Shown here piece after piece: positions 24,155-31,908 of a stretch of DNA of 64,000 nt. Origin of the DNA: Flavobacterium sp. (lineage in GTDB: Bacteria; Bacteroidota; Bacteroidia; Flavobacteriales; Flavobacteriaceae); assembly GCA_029946065.1 (NCBI GenBank), contig JAQSDU010000019.1:310001-374000 (forward strand). The letters are read 5' to 3'. The stretch's first letter is position 1, and each line of letters begins with the position of its first letter. The notes beneath the pieces were generated by a model. It worked only from the letters and a program-made list of their open reading frames with translations, ran no database searches and was not told where the DNA came from. A program made the translations under genes and the position numbers.

Positions 24155-24261
24155 GATGTTCTCGCGAAAGCTAGAGTGGATTTACTTCGTCAGTTCGCTT
24201 CGCTCGTGCGCAATCCGTGCCTATTCAGATTGTCGGCACGGATTAGAAATCTGCGTTATCG
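24155..24261 (+). repeat. About 110-bp dispersed repeat with nested inverted repeats, copy B
   Basis: Second copy of the element at 22132-22243, same orientation, 2 kb away, with the same inner inverted repeat AATCCGTGCC / GGCACGGATT. Its end word (AAATCTGCGTTATCGAG) reappears inverted at 24661-24675, on the other side of the 24410 gene, and again near 25147. Confidence 0.8.
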
Positions 24262-24272
24262 AGTAGTTCAAA

Positions 24273-24299
24273 GAGATTGTTTGTGCCTCGCAATGACAA
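24273..24299 (+). repeat. Dispersed repeat (GCCTCGCAATGAC family)
   Basis: AGAGATTGTTTGTGCCTCGC then AATGACA, directly after copy B of the 110-bp repeat. Confidence 0.7.
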
Positions 24300-24341
24300 T
24301 GCCTAGCCAGAGCGGCTGTTTTGTGCAGCATTGTTCGTCTA

Positions 24342-24390
24342 TTTTCCATAACTTCGTTTCCAGTCACCAAAAGAACTCGGCACCGAAACC
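24342..24390 (+). repeat. Leader repeat, copy 2 (related copy at 4681-4726)
   Basis: TTTTCCATAACTTCGTTTCC, then AGTCACCAAAAGAACTCGGC and ACCGAAACC. Lies 20 bp upstream of the ATG at 24410, as copy 1 lies upstream of the gene ending at 4649 on the minus strand. Confidence 0.6.
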
Positions 24391-24409
24391 TCAATATATA
24401 AATAGCATT

Positions 24410-24655
24410 ATGAGAAAATTTTATTGGGCTTTATTTATTGTCGGAATCGCTATAATTCCAATTTGTTGTTATGCAATCTTAAATACAATTGTAAGTCTTA
24501 AATATGAGACCGAAAATCCTGGAGATTGTATTTCATTGACTTCCGGGGTTGATTTATGCCAAACTATTTTATATCTTAAATTAATAATTAGCGTTTGTAT
24601 CGTGGGTATTTTATTAAGCATTTATCAACTTGCATTAAAAAAGGAAACAGCATAA
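24410..24655 (+). CDS. Small membrane protein of unknown function
   Basis: Protein of 81 residues with two transmembrane helices, about 5-27 (YWALFIVGIAIIPICCYAIL) and about 54-74 (LYLKLIISVCIVGILLSIYQ), and a short exposed loop holding NPGDCISLTSGVDLC. The two loop cysteines could form a disulfide. The start at 24410 is chosen because the longer frame from 24176 runs through two dispersed repeats. It is preceded by a leader repeat also used at 4.7 kb and bracketed by inverted fragments of the 110-bp repeat, so the gene may have travelled with these elements. Confidence 0.6.
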   Translation: MRKFYWALFIVGIAIIPICCYAILNTIVSLKYETENPGDCISLTSGVDLCQTILYLKLIISVCIVGILLSIYQLALKKETA

Positions 24656-24762
24656 AATCGCCGATAGCGCAGATTTGCAAACTAAAAGTGCTTCGCCCCA
24701 AAATCACCACAACATCATAAAACCCTTACCGCTGGCCATAATCGTAACGAACCATTTCTCAC

Positions 24763-25131
24763 ATGAAGCAACTATTTTTTATTTTGTTTGTCTTTTTATC
24801 CGTCAATAGTATTTTTGGGCAAAAAGACAATGCCCAAAAAATCGATACGGTAGCCACCGAAGTAGATTTTAAGGAAACAACATTACGAGGATTTCAGTAC
24901 AAAGGAGTTGTGTATTTTGTAACAAACGACATGCAAACGGTTACCGCATCAAAAGACGGAAAATTGCTATGGCAAAACAACGTGATTTTAGATTGCGAGA
25001 AATCCAAGTCAAGCCCATCGCAAATTCAAAAGATAAAACTTCATAAAGGCTATTTACATGCCTTTTATGGCAATACAGATATTTGGATTGAACCTTTTGA
25101 TGGTAGTGTTTTCATTTGCGGAAGATATTAG
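24763..25131 (+). CDS. Secreted protein of unknown function
   Basis: Protein of 122 residues with a signal peptide (MKQLFFILFVFLSVNSIFGQ). The mature part has a strand-rich pattern that looks like two blades of a propeller-like or PQQ-like repeat (GVVYFVTNDMQTVTASKDGKLLWQNNV, about residues 47-73, quoted here by position, and YLHAFYGNTDIWIEPFDG near the end). Two cysteines (LDCEKSK and FICGRY) may pair. No named family. It is isolated between repeat-bearing spacers. Confidence 0.6.
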   Translation: MKQLFFILFVFLSVNSIFGQKDNAQKIDTVATEVDFKETTLRGFQYKGVVYFVTNDMQTVTASKDGKLLWQNNVILDCEKSKSSPSQIQKIKLHKGYLHAFYGNTDIWIEPFDGSVFICGRY

Positions 25132-25185
25132 CGACAACTAACAGCTAATCCGCGCTATCGAGTGTATAAAAACACTCCGTTTAAA

Positions 25186-25213
25186 GAGATTGCTTCGTGC
25201 CTCGCAATGACAA
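25186..25213 (+). repeat. Dispersed repeat (GCCTCGCAATGAC family)
   Basis: AGAGATTGCTTCGTGCCTCG then CAATGACA. The surrounding spacer 25132-25426 also has a 16-bp fragment of the 110-bp repeat end (near 25147) and the words AAAATCTG...ATCTGTGTG (25217-25250), but no gene. Confidence 0.75.
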
Positions 25214-25426
25214 ACCCGTGAAAATCTGTTTTATCTGCGTGATCTGTGTGTCATTTCCCACTATTCATATCAATCAAGCCTTGTTGCCAAAACTACCATC
25301 ATCACTTTTAAACAAATTAATAACACAACATTATTTTAAAGCAACTTTAATCAATGTACATTTGGGGCGTAGTTTATATATTGCCTGAATCCGTTGCTTG
25401 TATATGCAACGATCAATAACAACTAA

Positions 25427-26230
25427 ATGACATTAATCTCTCAAGAGAAATTCTCTGAAATCGCCGGGCTTTCTAAAATTCCAATTCCCGGACTGTCTTC
25501 CTGTCTGATGAAATTTCTGAAGATTAATGATTTAAACACCATGGTTAGTGAAGCCGGCGACCTTGAAGGAGCTGATTTTACCGAACATGTTCTGAAAACG
25601 ATAGGCGTAACAGTTCAAATTGCTACTGCCGATTTGAATAATATTCCGGCAAACGGCGCATTCATTGCCGTTGCCAATCATCCTTATGGCGGCATCGAAT
25701 CTTTGGCATTATTAAATACGATTGCCAAAGTTCGCCCGGAAACCTTGTATATGGGCAATTTTTTATTGAAGAAAATTCCGAACCTCGAAAAAAGTATCAT
25801 CGGTGTAAATCCATTTGAAAACATACAAAATGCATCGAGTATAAGTGGGTTAAAAATGACCTTCAAAACCTTAAAAGATGGCATTCCGGTAGCGATTTTT
25901 CCTGCTGGAGAGGTTTCATCTTACAATTTTAAGACCAATGAAATTACCGACAAGGAATGGCACCCGATCGTCGGAAAAATTATTGCCAAAGCAGGTGTTC
26001 CTATTGTGCCCATTTATTTTCATGGCAATAATGGTATTTTTTTCAGCCTGCTCAAATCAATTCATCCGATGTTACAGACTTCAAAATTAATTTCTGAGCT
26101 TTTTAATAAAAAAGGATATGTCTTGAAAATCACTATTGGGAAGCCTATTTTAGTAAGTGATTTAGAGGATAATTTAAATCCGTTGCTATTGAAAAACCTG
26201 AGACAGCGACTTTATTCGCTAAAGGGTTAA
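25427..26230 (+). CDS. Lysophospholipid acyltransferase family protein (PlsC-like)
   Basis: Acyltransferase of 267 residues that should transfer a fatty acyl chain to a lipid or lyso-lipid at the inner membrane. The catalytic HX4D-type motif appears as ANHPYGGIES (about residue 84), with E in place of D as in the ornithine/hemolysin-type branch of PlsC enzymes; the substrate-binding motif FPAGEVSSY is at about 158, and PIVPIYFHGNNG at about 193 is the third conserved block. There is no clear transmembrane helix. In Bacteroidota this branch is linked to ornithine or glycine lipid synthesis (OlsA/OlsF-like), but no N-acyltransferase partner is adjacent, so the substrate is unknown. Confidence 0.85.
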   Translation: MTLISQEKFSEIAGLSKIPIPGLSSCLMKFLKINDLNTMVSEAGDLEGADFTEHVLKTIGVTVQIATADLNNIPANGAFIAVANHPYGGIESLALLNTIAKVRPETLYMGNFLLKKIPNLEKSIIGVNPFENIQNASSISGLKMTFKTLKDGIPVAIFPAGEVSSYNFKTNEITDKEWHPIVGKIIAKAGVPIVPIYFHGNNGIFFSLLKSIHPMLQTSKLISELFNKKGYVLKITIGKPILVSDLEDNLNPLLLKNLRQRLYSLKG

Positions 26231-26338
26231 AATCCCGCTACGCAAATTCTCTCCCCTGTTTCCAGTTTGTAATTAGCAGTAAATAAATTTTGTTTTTCGG
26301 TATTTTATAGTATTTTTAACAAAATCTAAAACCAATTT

Positions 26339-26734
26339 ATGAAATCAAAAATTATTATCTGTTTACTTTTTCTAAGTAGTATTTCGTTTGTGTCTTGTAG
26401 CAGTGACGACAGTTCAAACAGCAGCACATCCCAATTTGAAGACAAATGGTGGTACTCACCCGACAATTCAACGTTAGACCTGAAATTTAATGCTGACGGT
26501 ACCTACTTGTCTGTATTTGTTTTTAGCGGACAAACACTGAATTCTAACGGACAATGGGAATGGGTTGACGAAGCAGCCAAAACGTTCCATGTTTTTAACC
26601 TTCAGGGAAATGCTACAAACGAATTTTACGGAAAAGCAACTACGCTAACAGCACACAACCTGGGTGTTAAAATGTCGCTTGATGGCGGCGCTACTTATTC
26701 TGCAGAAGTTCCTTATGTAGATACAAATAATTAA
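26339..26734 (+). CDS. Small lipoprotein, lipocalin-like
   Basis: Protein of 131 residues with a lipoprotein signal, MKSKIIICLLFLSSISFVSC, followed by the usual flexible SSDDSSNSSTSQ. The mature domain of about 100 residues contains WWYSPDNSTLDLKFNADGTY, SNGQWEWVDEAAKTFHVF and a GKATTLTAHNL stretch, a pattern common to small lipocalin-like Bacteroidota lipoproteins of unknown ligand. The Ser-Asp after the lipid-anchored Cys would allow surface export in some flavobacterial systems, but that is a guess. A terminator lies 42 bp after the stop. Confidence 0.75.
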   Translation: MKSKIIICLLFLSSISFVSCSSDDSSNSSTSQFEDKWWYSPDNSTLDLKFNADGTYLSVFVFSGQTLNSNGQWEWVDEAAKTFHVFNLQGNATNEFYGKATTLTAHNLGVKMSLDGGATYSAEVPYVDTNN

Positions 26735-26775
26735 GTAAAAGGCATTTTTACTTTTTGCCCACGATTATAAAAAAC

Positions 26776-26802
26776 TGCAAGTCAAACACTTGCATTTTTT
26801 TT
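26776..26802 (+). terminator. Terminator of the small lipoprotein gene
   Basis: Stem TGCAAGT / ACTTGCA with a 5-nt loop and eight T. Confidence 0.88.
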
Positions 26803-26960
26803 ATACTTTTAAATTAAAATCAAACCACATGGTGTTGACCCGCTGCGCAATGTCTCCCGACTTTGAGCAACTCTTGATCTTAGATGTTCATTAGAACTGG
26901 CATGAGTTTAAAGTGGTAAAAATAGCGTAAAGTCAACCAACCTGAATCAATACAAAACCA

Positions 26961-26991
26961 AAAAACCCCGAAACATTACTGCTTCGGGGTT
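26961..26991 (-). terminator. pnp: Terminator of pnp
   Basis: Stem AACCCCGAA / TTCGGGGTT; on the minus strand it ends in TTTTTT. The loop and stem nearly match the terminator at 19751-19784. Confidence 0.85.
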
Positions 26992-27016
26992 CTTTATGAA
27001 TTAATAACTAAAAATA

Positions 27017-29218
27017 TTAACGTTTGTCGTCTCTTCTTGGGCCACGATCATCACGACGCTCAGGACGTGGTGCTCTTTCTTCTCTCGGAGCATTTTCGTC
27101 TCTTGGAGGTCTTGGCATCAAGGCTTTTCTCGATACTTTTTCTTTTCTTGTTTTTGGATCGATACCAAGGTATTTTACCTGGAATACATCACCCATATTA
27201 ACCACGTCGGTAACGTTTTCCGTGCGTGCCCAATCCAATTCAGATACGTGAAGCAATACTTCGTTGCCCGGTGCTTCTGTATATTCTACCACTGCACCAA
27301 AATCTAACAATTTAATCACTTTCACTTCGTAAGATTCACCAACAGTTGGTTTGAAAATGATAGAATCAATTTTCGCCAATACTGCCGCGATACCTGCTGG
27401 ATCTGTACCAAGAATTTCAACAACACCTTCTTCGTTCACTTCGTTGATCACGATAGTCGTTCCGGTAGCTTTTTGTAATTCCTGAATCACTTTTCCTCCA
27501 GGTCCGATAAGCGCACCAATGAAAGCACCAGGAATGGTTCTCATGATGATTTTCGGAGCGTGGTCTTTCACGTCTGTTCTTGGTGTAGCCAATGTTTCAA
27601 CCAATTTGCCAAGGATATGCAAACGACCATCACGAGCTTGTGCCAAAGCCTGCTCCATGATTTCGTATTTCAATCCGTCGATCTTGATATCCATTTGACA
27701 AGCCGTGATACCTTCTGAAGTTCCAGTTACTTTGAAATCCATATCACCCAAGTGATCTTCATCACCTAAGATATCAGACAGCACTGCGAAACGATCACCA
27801 TCGGTAATCAATCCCATTGCGATTCCAGAAACCGGACGAATCATTTGAACGCCTGCATCCATCAAAGCCAAAGTTCCGGCACAAACTGTCGCCATAGAAG
27901 ACGAACCGTTAGATTCCAATACTTCAGAAACAACACGAATCGTGTAAGGATTTTCAGCAGGGATCATGTTTTTAAGTGCGCGTTGTGCTAAGTTTCCGTG
28001 ACCAACTTCTCTTCTTGAAGTACCTCTTAACGGACGTGCTTCTCCTGTAGAAAATGGCGGGAAATTATAGTGTAAGTAGAATTTTTCTTCTCCTTGTTCA
28101 GATGGCGAATCAATTTGGTTCGCTTCTCTTGAAGTTCCTAAAGTTGCTGTTGCCAGCGCTTGGGTTTCTCCACGGGTGAACAATGCAGAACCGTGAACGG
28201 ATGGTAAGTAATCTACTTCACACCAAATAGGGCGGATTTCTGTAGTTTTTCTTCCGTCAAGGCGTGTACCTAAGTCTAAAGTTACGTTACGTACGGCTTC
28301 CTTATTAACATCTTTAAAATATTTAGAAACAAGGTCACCATTTTCAGCCAATTCTTCTTCTGTAAACAAAGCTTTCACTTCTTCTTTTACAGCGTCAAAT
28401 GCAGCAGAACGCTCTTGTTTAGCAGAACCTTTGCTTGCAATGGCGTAGATTTTATCATATGCTGCAGCTTTCACTTTAGCGTGAATCGCTTCGTCTGATT
28501 TTTCTTGCTCGTAAGTACGCACTTCTTTTTTACCAAAAGCAGCTTGCAAACGCTCTTGCGCAGCAATTTGATTTTTGATGTGTTCGTGTGCGAATTTAAT
28601 GGCTTCTACCATTTCGGCTTCTGAAATTTCTTTCATTTCGCCTTCTACCATTGCGATAGAATCTGTTGAAGCACCAATCATCATGTCGATATCAGACAAT
28701 TCCAATTGTGCACGAGATGGGTTGATGATGAATTGTCCGTCAATACGACCAACTCTTGCTTCAGAAATCAATGTTTCAAAAGGAATGTCAGACAGCGCCA
28801 ATGCTGCCGAAGCGGCTAAACCTGCCAATGCATCCGGCATAACGTCTTCGTCATGCGACATTAATTGGATCATTACCTGTACTTCTGCGTGGTAATCATT
28901 TGGGAAAAGCGGACGCAAAACACGGTCAACCAATCTCATTGTTAGCACTTCGTTGTCACTCGGACGTGCTTCTCTTTTGAAGAAGCCACCAGGAAAACGA
29001 CCTGCTGCTGCAAATTTTTCGCGATAATCTACCGTTAACGGTAAGAAATCAATACCTGGACTTGCTTTTCTTGCGGATACAACTGTACCAAGGATAACAG
29101 TTTTTCCAATTCTTACTACTACAGAACCGTCGGCTTGTTTGGCCAAACGCCCTGTCTCGATTGTGATGCTTCTTCCATCACCTAAATCGATACTTTCTAC
29201 AAATAATTGTGGAATCAT
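27017..29218 (-). CDS. pnp: Polynucleotide phosphorylase
   Basis: Phosphorolytic 3'-to-5' exoribonuclease of 733 residues, a trimeric core of RNA decay. Domain order: first RNase PH domain (residues about 10-140, with [21 protein letters not shown] sequence), helical linker, second RNase PH domain (about 325-545; [20 protein letters not shown] and the catalytic [20 protein letters not shown]), KH domain with [15 protein letters not shown] (about 570) and S1 domain (about 630-700). The C-terminal tail is arginine-, proline- and aspartate-rich and disordered. The gene follows rpsO on the same strand as in many bacteria, with a 230-bp leader that contains a 13-bp inverted repeat. Own terminator downstream. 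Confidence 0.98.
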   Translation of the reverse strand: MIPQLFVESIDLGDGRSITIETGRLAKQADGSVVVRIGKTVILGTVVSARKASPGIDFLPLTVDYREKFAAAGRFPGGFFKREARPSDNEVLTMRLVDRVLRPLFPNDYHAEVQVMIQLMSHDEDVMPDALAGLAASAALALSDIPFETLISEARVGRIDGQFIINPSRAQLELSDIDMMIGASTDSIAMVEGEMKEISEAEMVEAIKFAHEHIKNQIAAQERLQAAFGKKEVRTYEQEKSDEAIHAKVKAAAYDKIYAIASKGSAKQERSAAFDAVKEEVKALFTEEELAENGDLVSKYFKDVNKEAVRNVTLDLGTRLDGRKTTEIRPIWCEVDYLPSVHGSALFTRGETQALATATLGTSREANQIDSPSEQGEEKFYLHYNFPPFSTGEARPLRGTSRREVGHGNLAQRALKNMIPAENPYTIRVVSEVLESNGSSSMATVCAGTLALMDAGVQMIRPVSGIAMGLITDGDRFAVLSDILGDEDHLGDMDFKVTGTSEGITACQMDIKIDGLKYEIMEQALAQARDGRLHILGKLVETLATPRTDVKDHAPKIIMRTIPGAFIGALIGPGGKVIQELQKATGTTIVINEVNEEGVVEILGTDPAGIAAVLAKIDSIIFKPTVGESYEVKVIKLLDFGAVVEYTEAPGNEVLLHVSELDWARTENVTDVVNMGDVFQVKYLGIDPKTRKEKVSRKALMPRPPRDENAPREERAPRPERRDDRGPRRDDKR

Positions 29219-29242
29219 AAATTTTTAATTCTCTAAGTTAAA

Positions 29243-29301
29243 CAATGGGTTTTAGTTGTGTTGTAGTGTTGTTGTTGTGTGTAGTTATCTAAAACCCAAT
29301 G
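29243..29301 (-). promoter_or_regulatory. pnp: Inverted repeat in the pnp leader
   Basis: Arms CAATGGGTTTTAG (29243-29255) and CTAAAACCCAATG (29289-29301), 12 of 13 pairs, with a 33-nt loop that is almost only G and T on the plus strand (C and A in the mRNA). It starts 24 bp upstream of the pnp ATG and could be a regulatory hairpin in the mRNA. Confidence 0.55.
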
Positions 29302-29411
29302 AAAAACCAAAACTTTTTATGTTCAGCCAAAAGCCACTAGGCAGAAGGCAATTTTTAGTCTGACGACTATTTCTTTTTGGCTTTTGGCGAATGCCTTTTG
29401 CCATTATTGCA

Positions 29412-29440
29412 AAAAAAAAGAGGCGCGTGTGCACCTCTTT
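29412..29440 (-). terminator. rpsO: Terminator of rpsO
   Basis: Stem AAAGAGG / CCTCTTT with a 10-nt loop; a nine-base A run on the plus strand gives the T tail for the minus-strand transcript, 10 bp after the rpsO stop. Confidence 0.85.
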
Positions 29441-29449
29441 TCCGATTGA

Positions 29450-29719
29450 TTATTTTCTGATATTCAATTCTTTAATGATCTCACGGTATCTGTTGATTTC
29501 TGTTTTCTTTAAGTAATCCAACAAACTTCTTCTTTTACCTACCAACAATACAAGAGAACGCTCTGTGTTGAAATCGTGGCGATTTTTTTTCAGGTGCTCT
29601 GTTAAGTGCGTGATTCTGAAAGTAAAAAGTGCGATTTGGCTTTCTGCTTTTCCTGTGTTGGCTGCTGTTCCTCCGTGTTTAGCGAAGATTTCTTCTTTAA
29701 CTTCTTTAGTTAAGTACAT
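29450..29719 (-). CDS. rpsO: 30S ribosomal protein uS15
   Basis: Protein of 89 residues, standard length for uS15, which binds 16S rRNA helices early in small-subunit assembly. Recognisable are SQIALFTFRITHLTEHLK, the conserved HDFNTERSLVLLVGKRRSLLDYL region (two overlapping stretches) and the end INRYREIIKELNIRK. A perfect -7 element on the minus strand lies 55 bp upstream. The gene precedes pnp with its own terminator in between, so pnp expression needs readthrough or its own promoter. Confidence 0.98.
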   Translation of the reverse strand: MYLTKEVKEEIFAKHGGTAANTGKAESQIALFTFRITHLTEHLKKNRHDFNTERSLVLLVGKRRSLLDYLKKTEINRYREIIKELNIRK

Positions 29720-29774
29720 GCTAATATTATTTAATGATTATTATGTATAGAATAAGATTATCTTATTCGAGGTG

Positions 29775-29782
29775 CAAAAGTA
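29775..29782 (-). promoter_or_regulatory. rpsO: Putative -7 element of rpsO
   Basis: TACTTTTG on the minus strand, exact TANNTTTG, 55 bp before the ATG. Confidence 0.55.
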
Positions 29783-29867
29783 ACAATTATTTTTTAAATT
29801 CCAATTTTTAAATTCCAAATGTTACTGTGGCTAAATTGGGATTCGGGATTTCAAATTTAGAATTTGC

Positions 29868-30323
29868 TTAATAAAGCTTTGCAATTTCCGCATTCACAAA
29901 CTCTAAAAACCTTTCGTCTGCTTCGGTAAATGGATCCAGCACATTGCTATCGATATCAATCTGTCCAATATTTTCGCCATTTACGAAAAGCGGCACGACG
30001 ATTTCTGATTTTACGGTAAAGCTGCATGCGATATAATTGTCTTGCGCCGCAACATCCGGAACAACGAAATTCTGGTTGGAAACCGCCACTTGTCCACAGA
30101 TGCCTTTCCCGAAAGGAATGACGGTATGATCGGTCGGAGCGCCAACATAAGGCCCGAGCAGTAATTCTTCTTTTGCTCCATTCCTGAAATAAAAGCCAAC
30201 CCAGTTGTAATAATCGACATTGGATTCAAGCAACTCGCATATTTTTAACAGTTTTTCGTTTCTTGAAATGTTTGTATCTGACGTAATTTCAGTTACTTTT
30301 GGTTTTAATTCTTCGAAAGTCAT
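29868..30323 (-). CDS. GAF-domain free methionine-R-sulfoxide reductase-like protein
   Basis: A single GAF domain of 151 residues. It keeps the features of the fRMsr family, which reduces free methionine-R-sulfoxide with thioredoxin: WVGFYFRNG, LLLGPYVG, FGKGICGQVA (Cys near residue 75), PDVAAQDNYIACSFTVKSEI (Cys near 99) and GQIDIDS. The two cysteines correspond to the resolving/catalytic pair, though the usual ACD after the second Cys is ACS here. It would protect the cytoplasm from oxidative damage. Its promoter is divergent from that of xrtF. Confidence 0.85.
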   Translation of the reverse strand: MTFEELKPKVTEITSDTNISRNEKLLKICELLESNVDYYNWVGFYFRNGAKEELLLGPYVGAPTDHTVIPFGKGICGQVAVSNQNFVVPDVAAQDNYIACSFTVKSEIVVPLFVNGENIGQIDIDSNVLDPFTEADERFLEFVNAEIAKLY

Positions 30324-30337
30324 GGCGTATTTTTTTG

Positions 30338-30345
30338 CAAAAGTA
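30338..30345 (-). promoter_or_regulatory. Putative -7 element of the GAF protein gene
   Basis: TACTTTTG on the minus strand, 14 bp upstream of the ATG at 30323. Confidence 0.6.
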
Positions 30346-30348
30346 CCA

Positions 30349-30378
30349 TTTGCGTCAACTTTAATTTACATAAATTTG
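30349..30378 (+). promoter_or_regulatory. xrtF: Putative promoter of xrtF
   Basis: TTTG at 30349-30352, 18-bp spacer, then TAAATTTG at 30371-30378, an exact TTTG-N18-TANNTTTG promoter, 14 bp before the TTG start. It lies back to back with the GAF-gene promoter. Confidence 0.7.
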
Positions 30379-30392
30379 TTAAAAATTATTCC

Positions 30393-30950
30393 TTGAAAAA
30401 TTACTTCATCAGATTTCGCCCGTTTTTACTGTTTTTGGGTAAATTCCTGCTTTCCTATATTGTAATGATTGTGCTTTATCAAATGTACTTAAATCAGTAT
30501 GACGAAAAATTTTTCGAAGTAGATGGCATCACAAAAATGGTTGCCAATCATGCGAAATTCTTTTTGGAAATATTCAATTATGACATCACGCTAACGCCAA
30601 GAAGATCCGAGGCCGCAATCAAAATGGCTGTCAATAAAGATTTCCTTGTCAGGATTATCGAAGGCTGCAACGCCGTAAGTGTTATGATTTTATTTGCTGC
30701 TTTTGTAGTGGCATTCAGTGGAAAATTATTAAAGACACTGTTGTTTATCATTTTAGGAATCATTTTAATTCATATTTTAAATGTTATTAGAATCGGTTTG
30801 CTATGTCTCGGTTTGCTCTATTATCCGCAATACGAGCATGTGCTGCACGACATTGTATTTCCGCTATTTATATATGGTGTTGTTTTTGCACTTTGGGTGA
30901 TTTGGATCAATAAATTTTCTTTTTATGCTAAAAAAACTCCTCAATCATAA
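30393..30950 (+). CDS. xrtF: Exosortase family protein XrtF
   Basis: Integral membrane transpeptidase-like protein of 185 residues. Exosortases cut C-terminal sorting signals of exported proteins. The catalytic triad region is visible: Cys in EGCNAVSVMILF (about 90), Arg in NVIRIGLL (about 131) and His in VLHDIVFPLFIYG (about 149). Several transmembrane helices flank these. The start is a TTG at 30393; no in-frame ATG lies upstream and the sequence MKNYFIRFRPFLLF fits the family. It overlaps the following exosortase F-associated gene by 26 bp. No protein with an evident matching sorting tail is in the window, so its substrates lie elsewhere. Confidence 0.9.
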   Translation: MKNYFIRFRPFLLFLGKFLLSYIVMIVLYQMYLNQYDEKFFEVDGITKMVANHAKFFLEIFNYDITLTPRRSEAAIKMAVNKDFLVRIIEGCNAVSVMILFAAFVVAFSGKLLKTLLFIILGIILIHILNVIRIGLLCLGLLYYPQYEHVLHDIVFPLFIYGVVFALWVIWINKFSFYAKKTPQS

Positions 30951-31374
30951 GCTGCAAGTTTTGGTCTTTGTTTTTTTGGTGGCACTTTTGGCAGTCATCC
31001 GTAATTTTGAAGCAGCCTTATTTTACGATCCATTCCTTTATTTCTTTAGGATTGAATTTGCCACTTTGCCATTGCCAGAATTCGATACGCTGCAACTTTT
31101 TCTGAGTCTTTTGTTTCGGTATGCGCTCAACACGATTGTTTCACTTGGTATCATTTATACGGTATTTAGAGATGTTGATTTGGTGAAATTCTCAGCGGTT
31201 TTATACCTGATATTTTTCATTTTATTGATATTCACTTTTTTTGCAATCATTCACTTTTCCGGTGCCGAAAATAATCTTGCACTTTTTTACGTCAGAAGGT
31301 TTTTGATACAGCCGTTGTTTGTGATTTTGTTTGTTCCGGCGTTTTATTATCAAAACCGGATATCGAAAAAATAA
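30925..31374 (+). CDS. Exosortase F system-associated membrane protein
   Basis: Protein of 149 residues with four predicted transmembrane helices (about 10-25, 60-80, 88-112 and 125-143) and a conserved-looking polar stretch RNFEAALFYDPFLYFFR after the first helix. Genes of this kind sit directly downstream of xrtF in Flavobacteriia, and here the frames overlap by 26 bp, which implies translational coupling. The molecular role is unknown; it probably assists or stabilises the exosortase in the membrane. Confidence 0.85.
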   Translation: MLKKLLNHKLQVLVFVFLVALLAVIRNFEAALFYDPFLYFFRIEFATLPLPEFDTLQLFLSLLFRYALNTIVSLGIIYTVFRDVDLVKFSAVLYLIFFILLIFTFFAIIHFSGAENNLALFYVRRFLIQPLFVILFVPAFYYQNRISKK

Positions 31375-31407
31375 CAATCTCTTAAGTGTAATCGGTTTAT
31401 TTTTAAA

Positions 31408-31415
31408 TACTTTTG
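31408..31415 (+). promoter_or_regulatory. -7 element abutting the HYC_CC_PP gene
   Basis: TACTTTTG ends 4 nt before the ATG at 31420, implying a leaderless or nearly leaderless transcript. Confidence 0.6.
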
Positions 31416-31419
31416 CAAC

Positions 31420-31845
31420 ATGAATTTAAAGAAATGCACTTCTTTGTTCCTCGCTTTGCTGCTGTTGGTTTCCAACGCTGGCTTGGCTTTTAACGTGCAT
31501 TATTGCGGCGGAAAAGTAGCTTCTGTAACTTCCGTTTTTGCCGGTTCTAGGGCCTGCGAAATGGATAAAGTGGTGGTTGAAAAATCCTGTTGCAAAAAGA
31601 AAATCGTAATCAAACACAGCAAATGCTGTAAAGATAAAGTTGTTACGATCCAATCGAAAACAGATCAAAGCGTCGCCAAAGCTTTTTCATTTCAGGTTGA
31701 AGCACTTTTTATAATGTGTGATTGGAAACCGTTAGTTTTCAAGGCAATTCCTGATTTTAAACCGACTTCAATCAATAATTATTATTGCGATGCGCATCCG
31801 CCGCCGCTTTTCAAATTATATTCGCAATACATTTTCTACGCCTGA
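31420..31845 (+). CDS. HYC_CC_PP family exported protein
   Basis: Protein of 141 residues with a signal peptide (MNLKKCTSLFLALLLLVSNAGLA). It has the motifs that name the family: HYCGGK directly after the signal, paired cysteines in EKSCCKKK and HSKCCKDK, and the terminal HPPPLF. The nine or so cysteines and adjoining lysines and histidine suggest periplasmic metal binding. It is the first gene of a run with a TonB-dependent receptor (64 bp downstream) and an HMA-domain protein, an arrangement pointing to copper or a similar soft metal. Confidence 0.88.
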   Translation: MNLKKCTSLFLALLLLVSNAGLAFNVHYCGGKVASVTSVFAGSRACEMDKVVVEKSCCKKKIVIKHSKCCKDKVVTIQSKTDQSVAKAFSFQVEALFIMCDWKPLVFKAIPDFKPTSINNYYCDAHPPPLFKLYSQYIFYA

Positions 31846-31908
31846 TTGTAATGTTTTAATAGATTTCGCTTTTGCGAAGAATATCTTTTATAACATTATA
31901 ATTATACT

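Noticed and set aside
24176..24409. Longer N-terminus for the small membrane protein at 24410
   Set aside because: The extra residues are translated dispersed repeats; the ATG at 24410 gives a normal membrane protein start.
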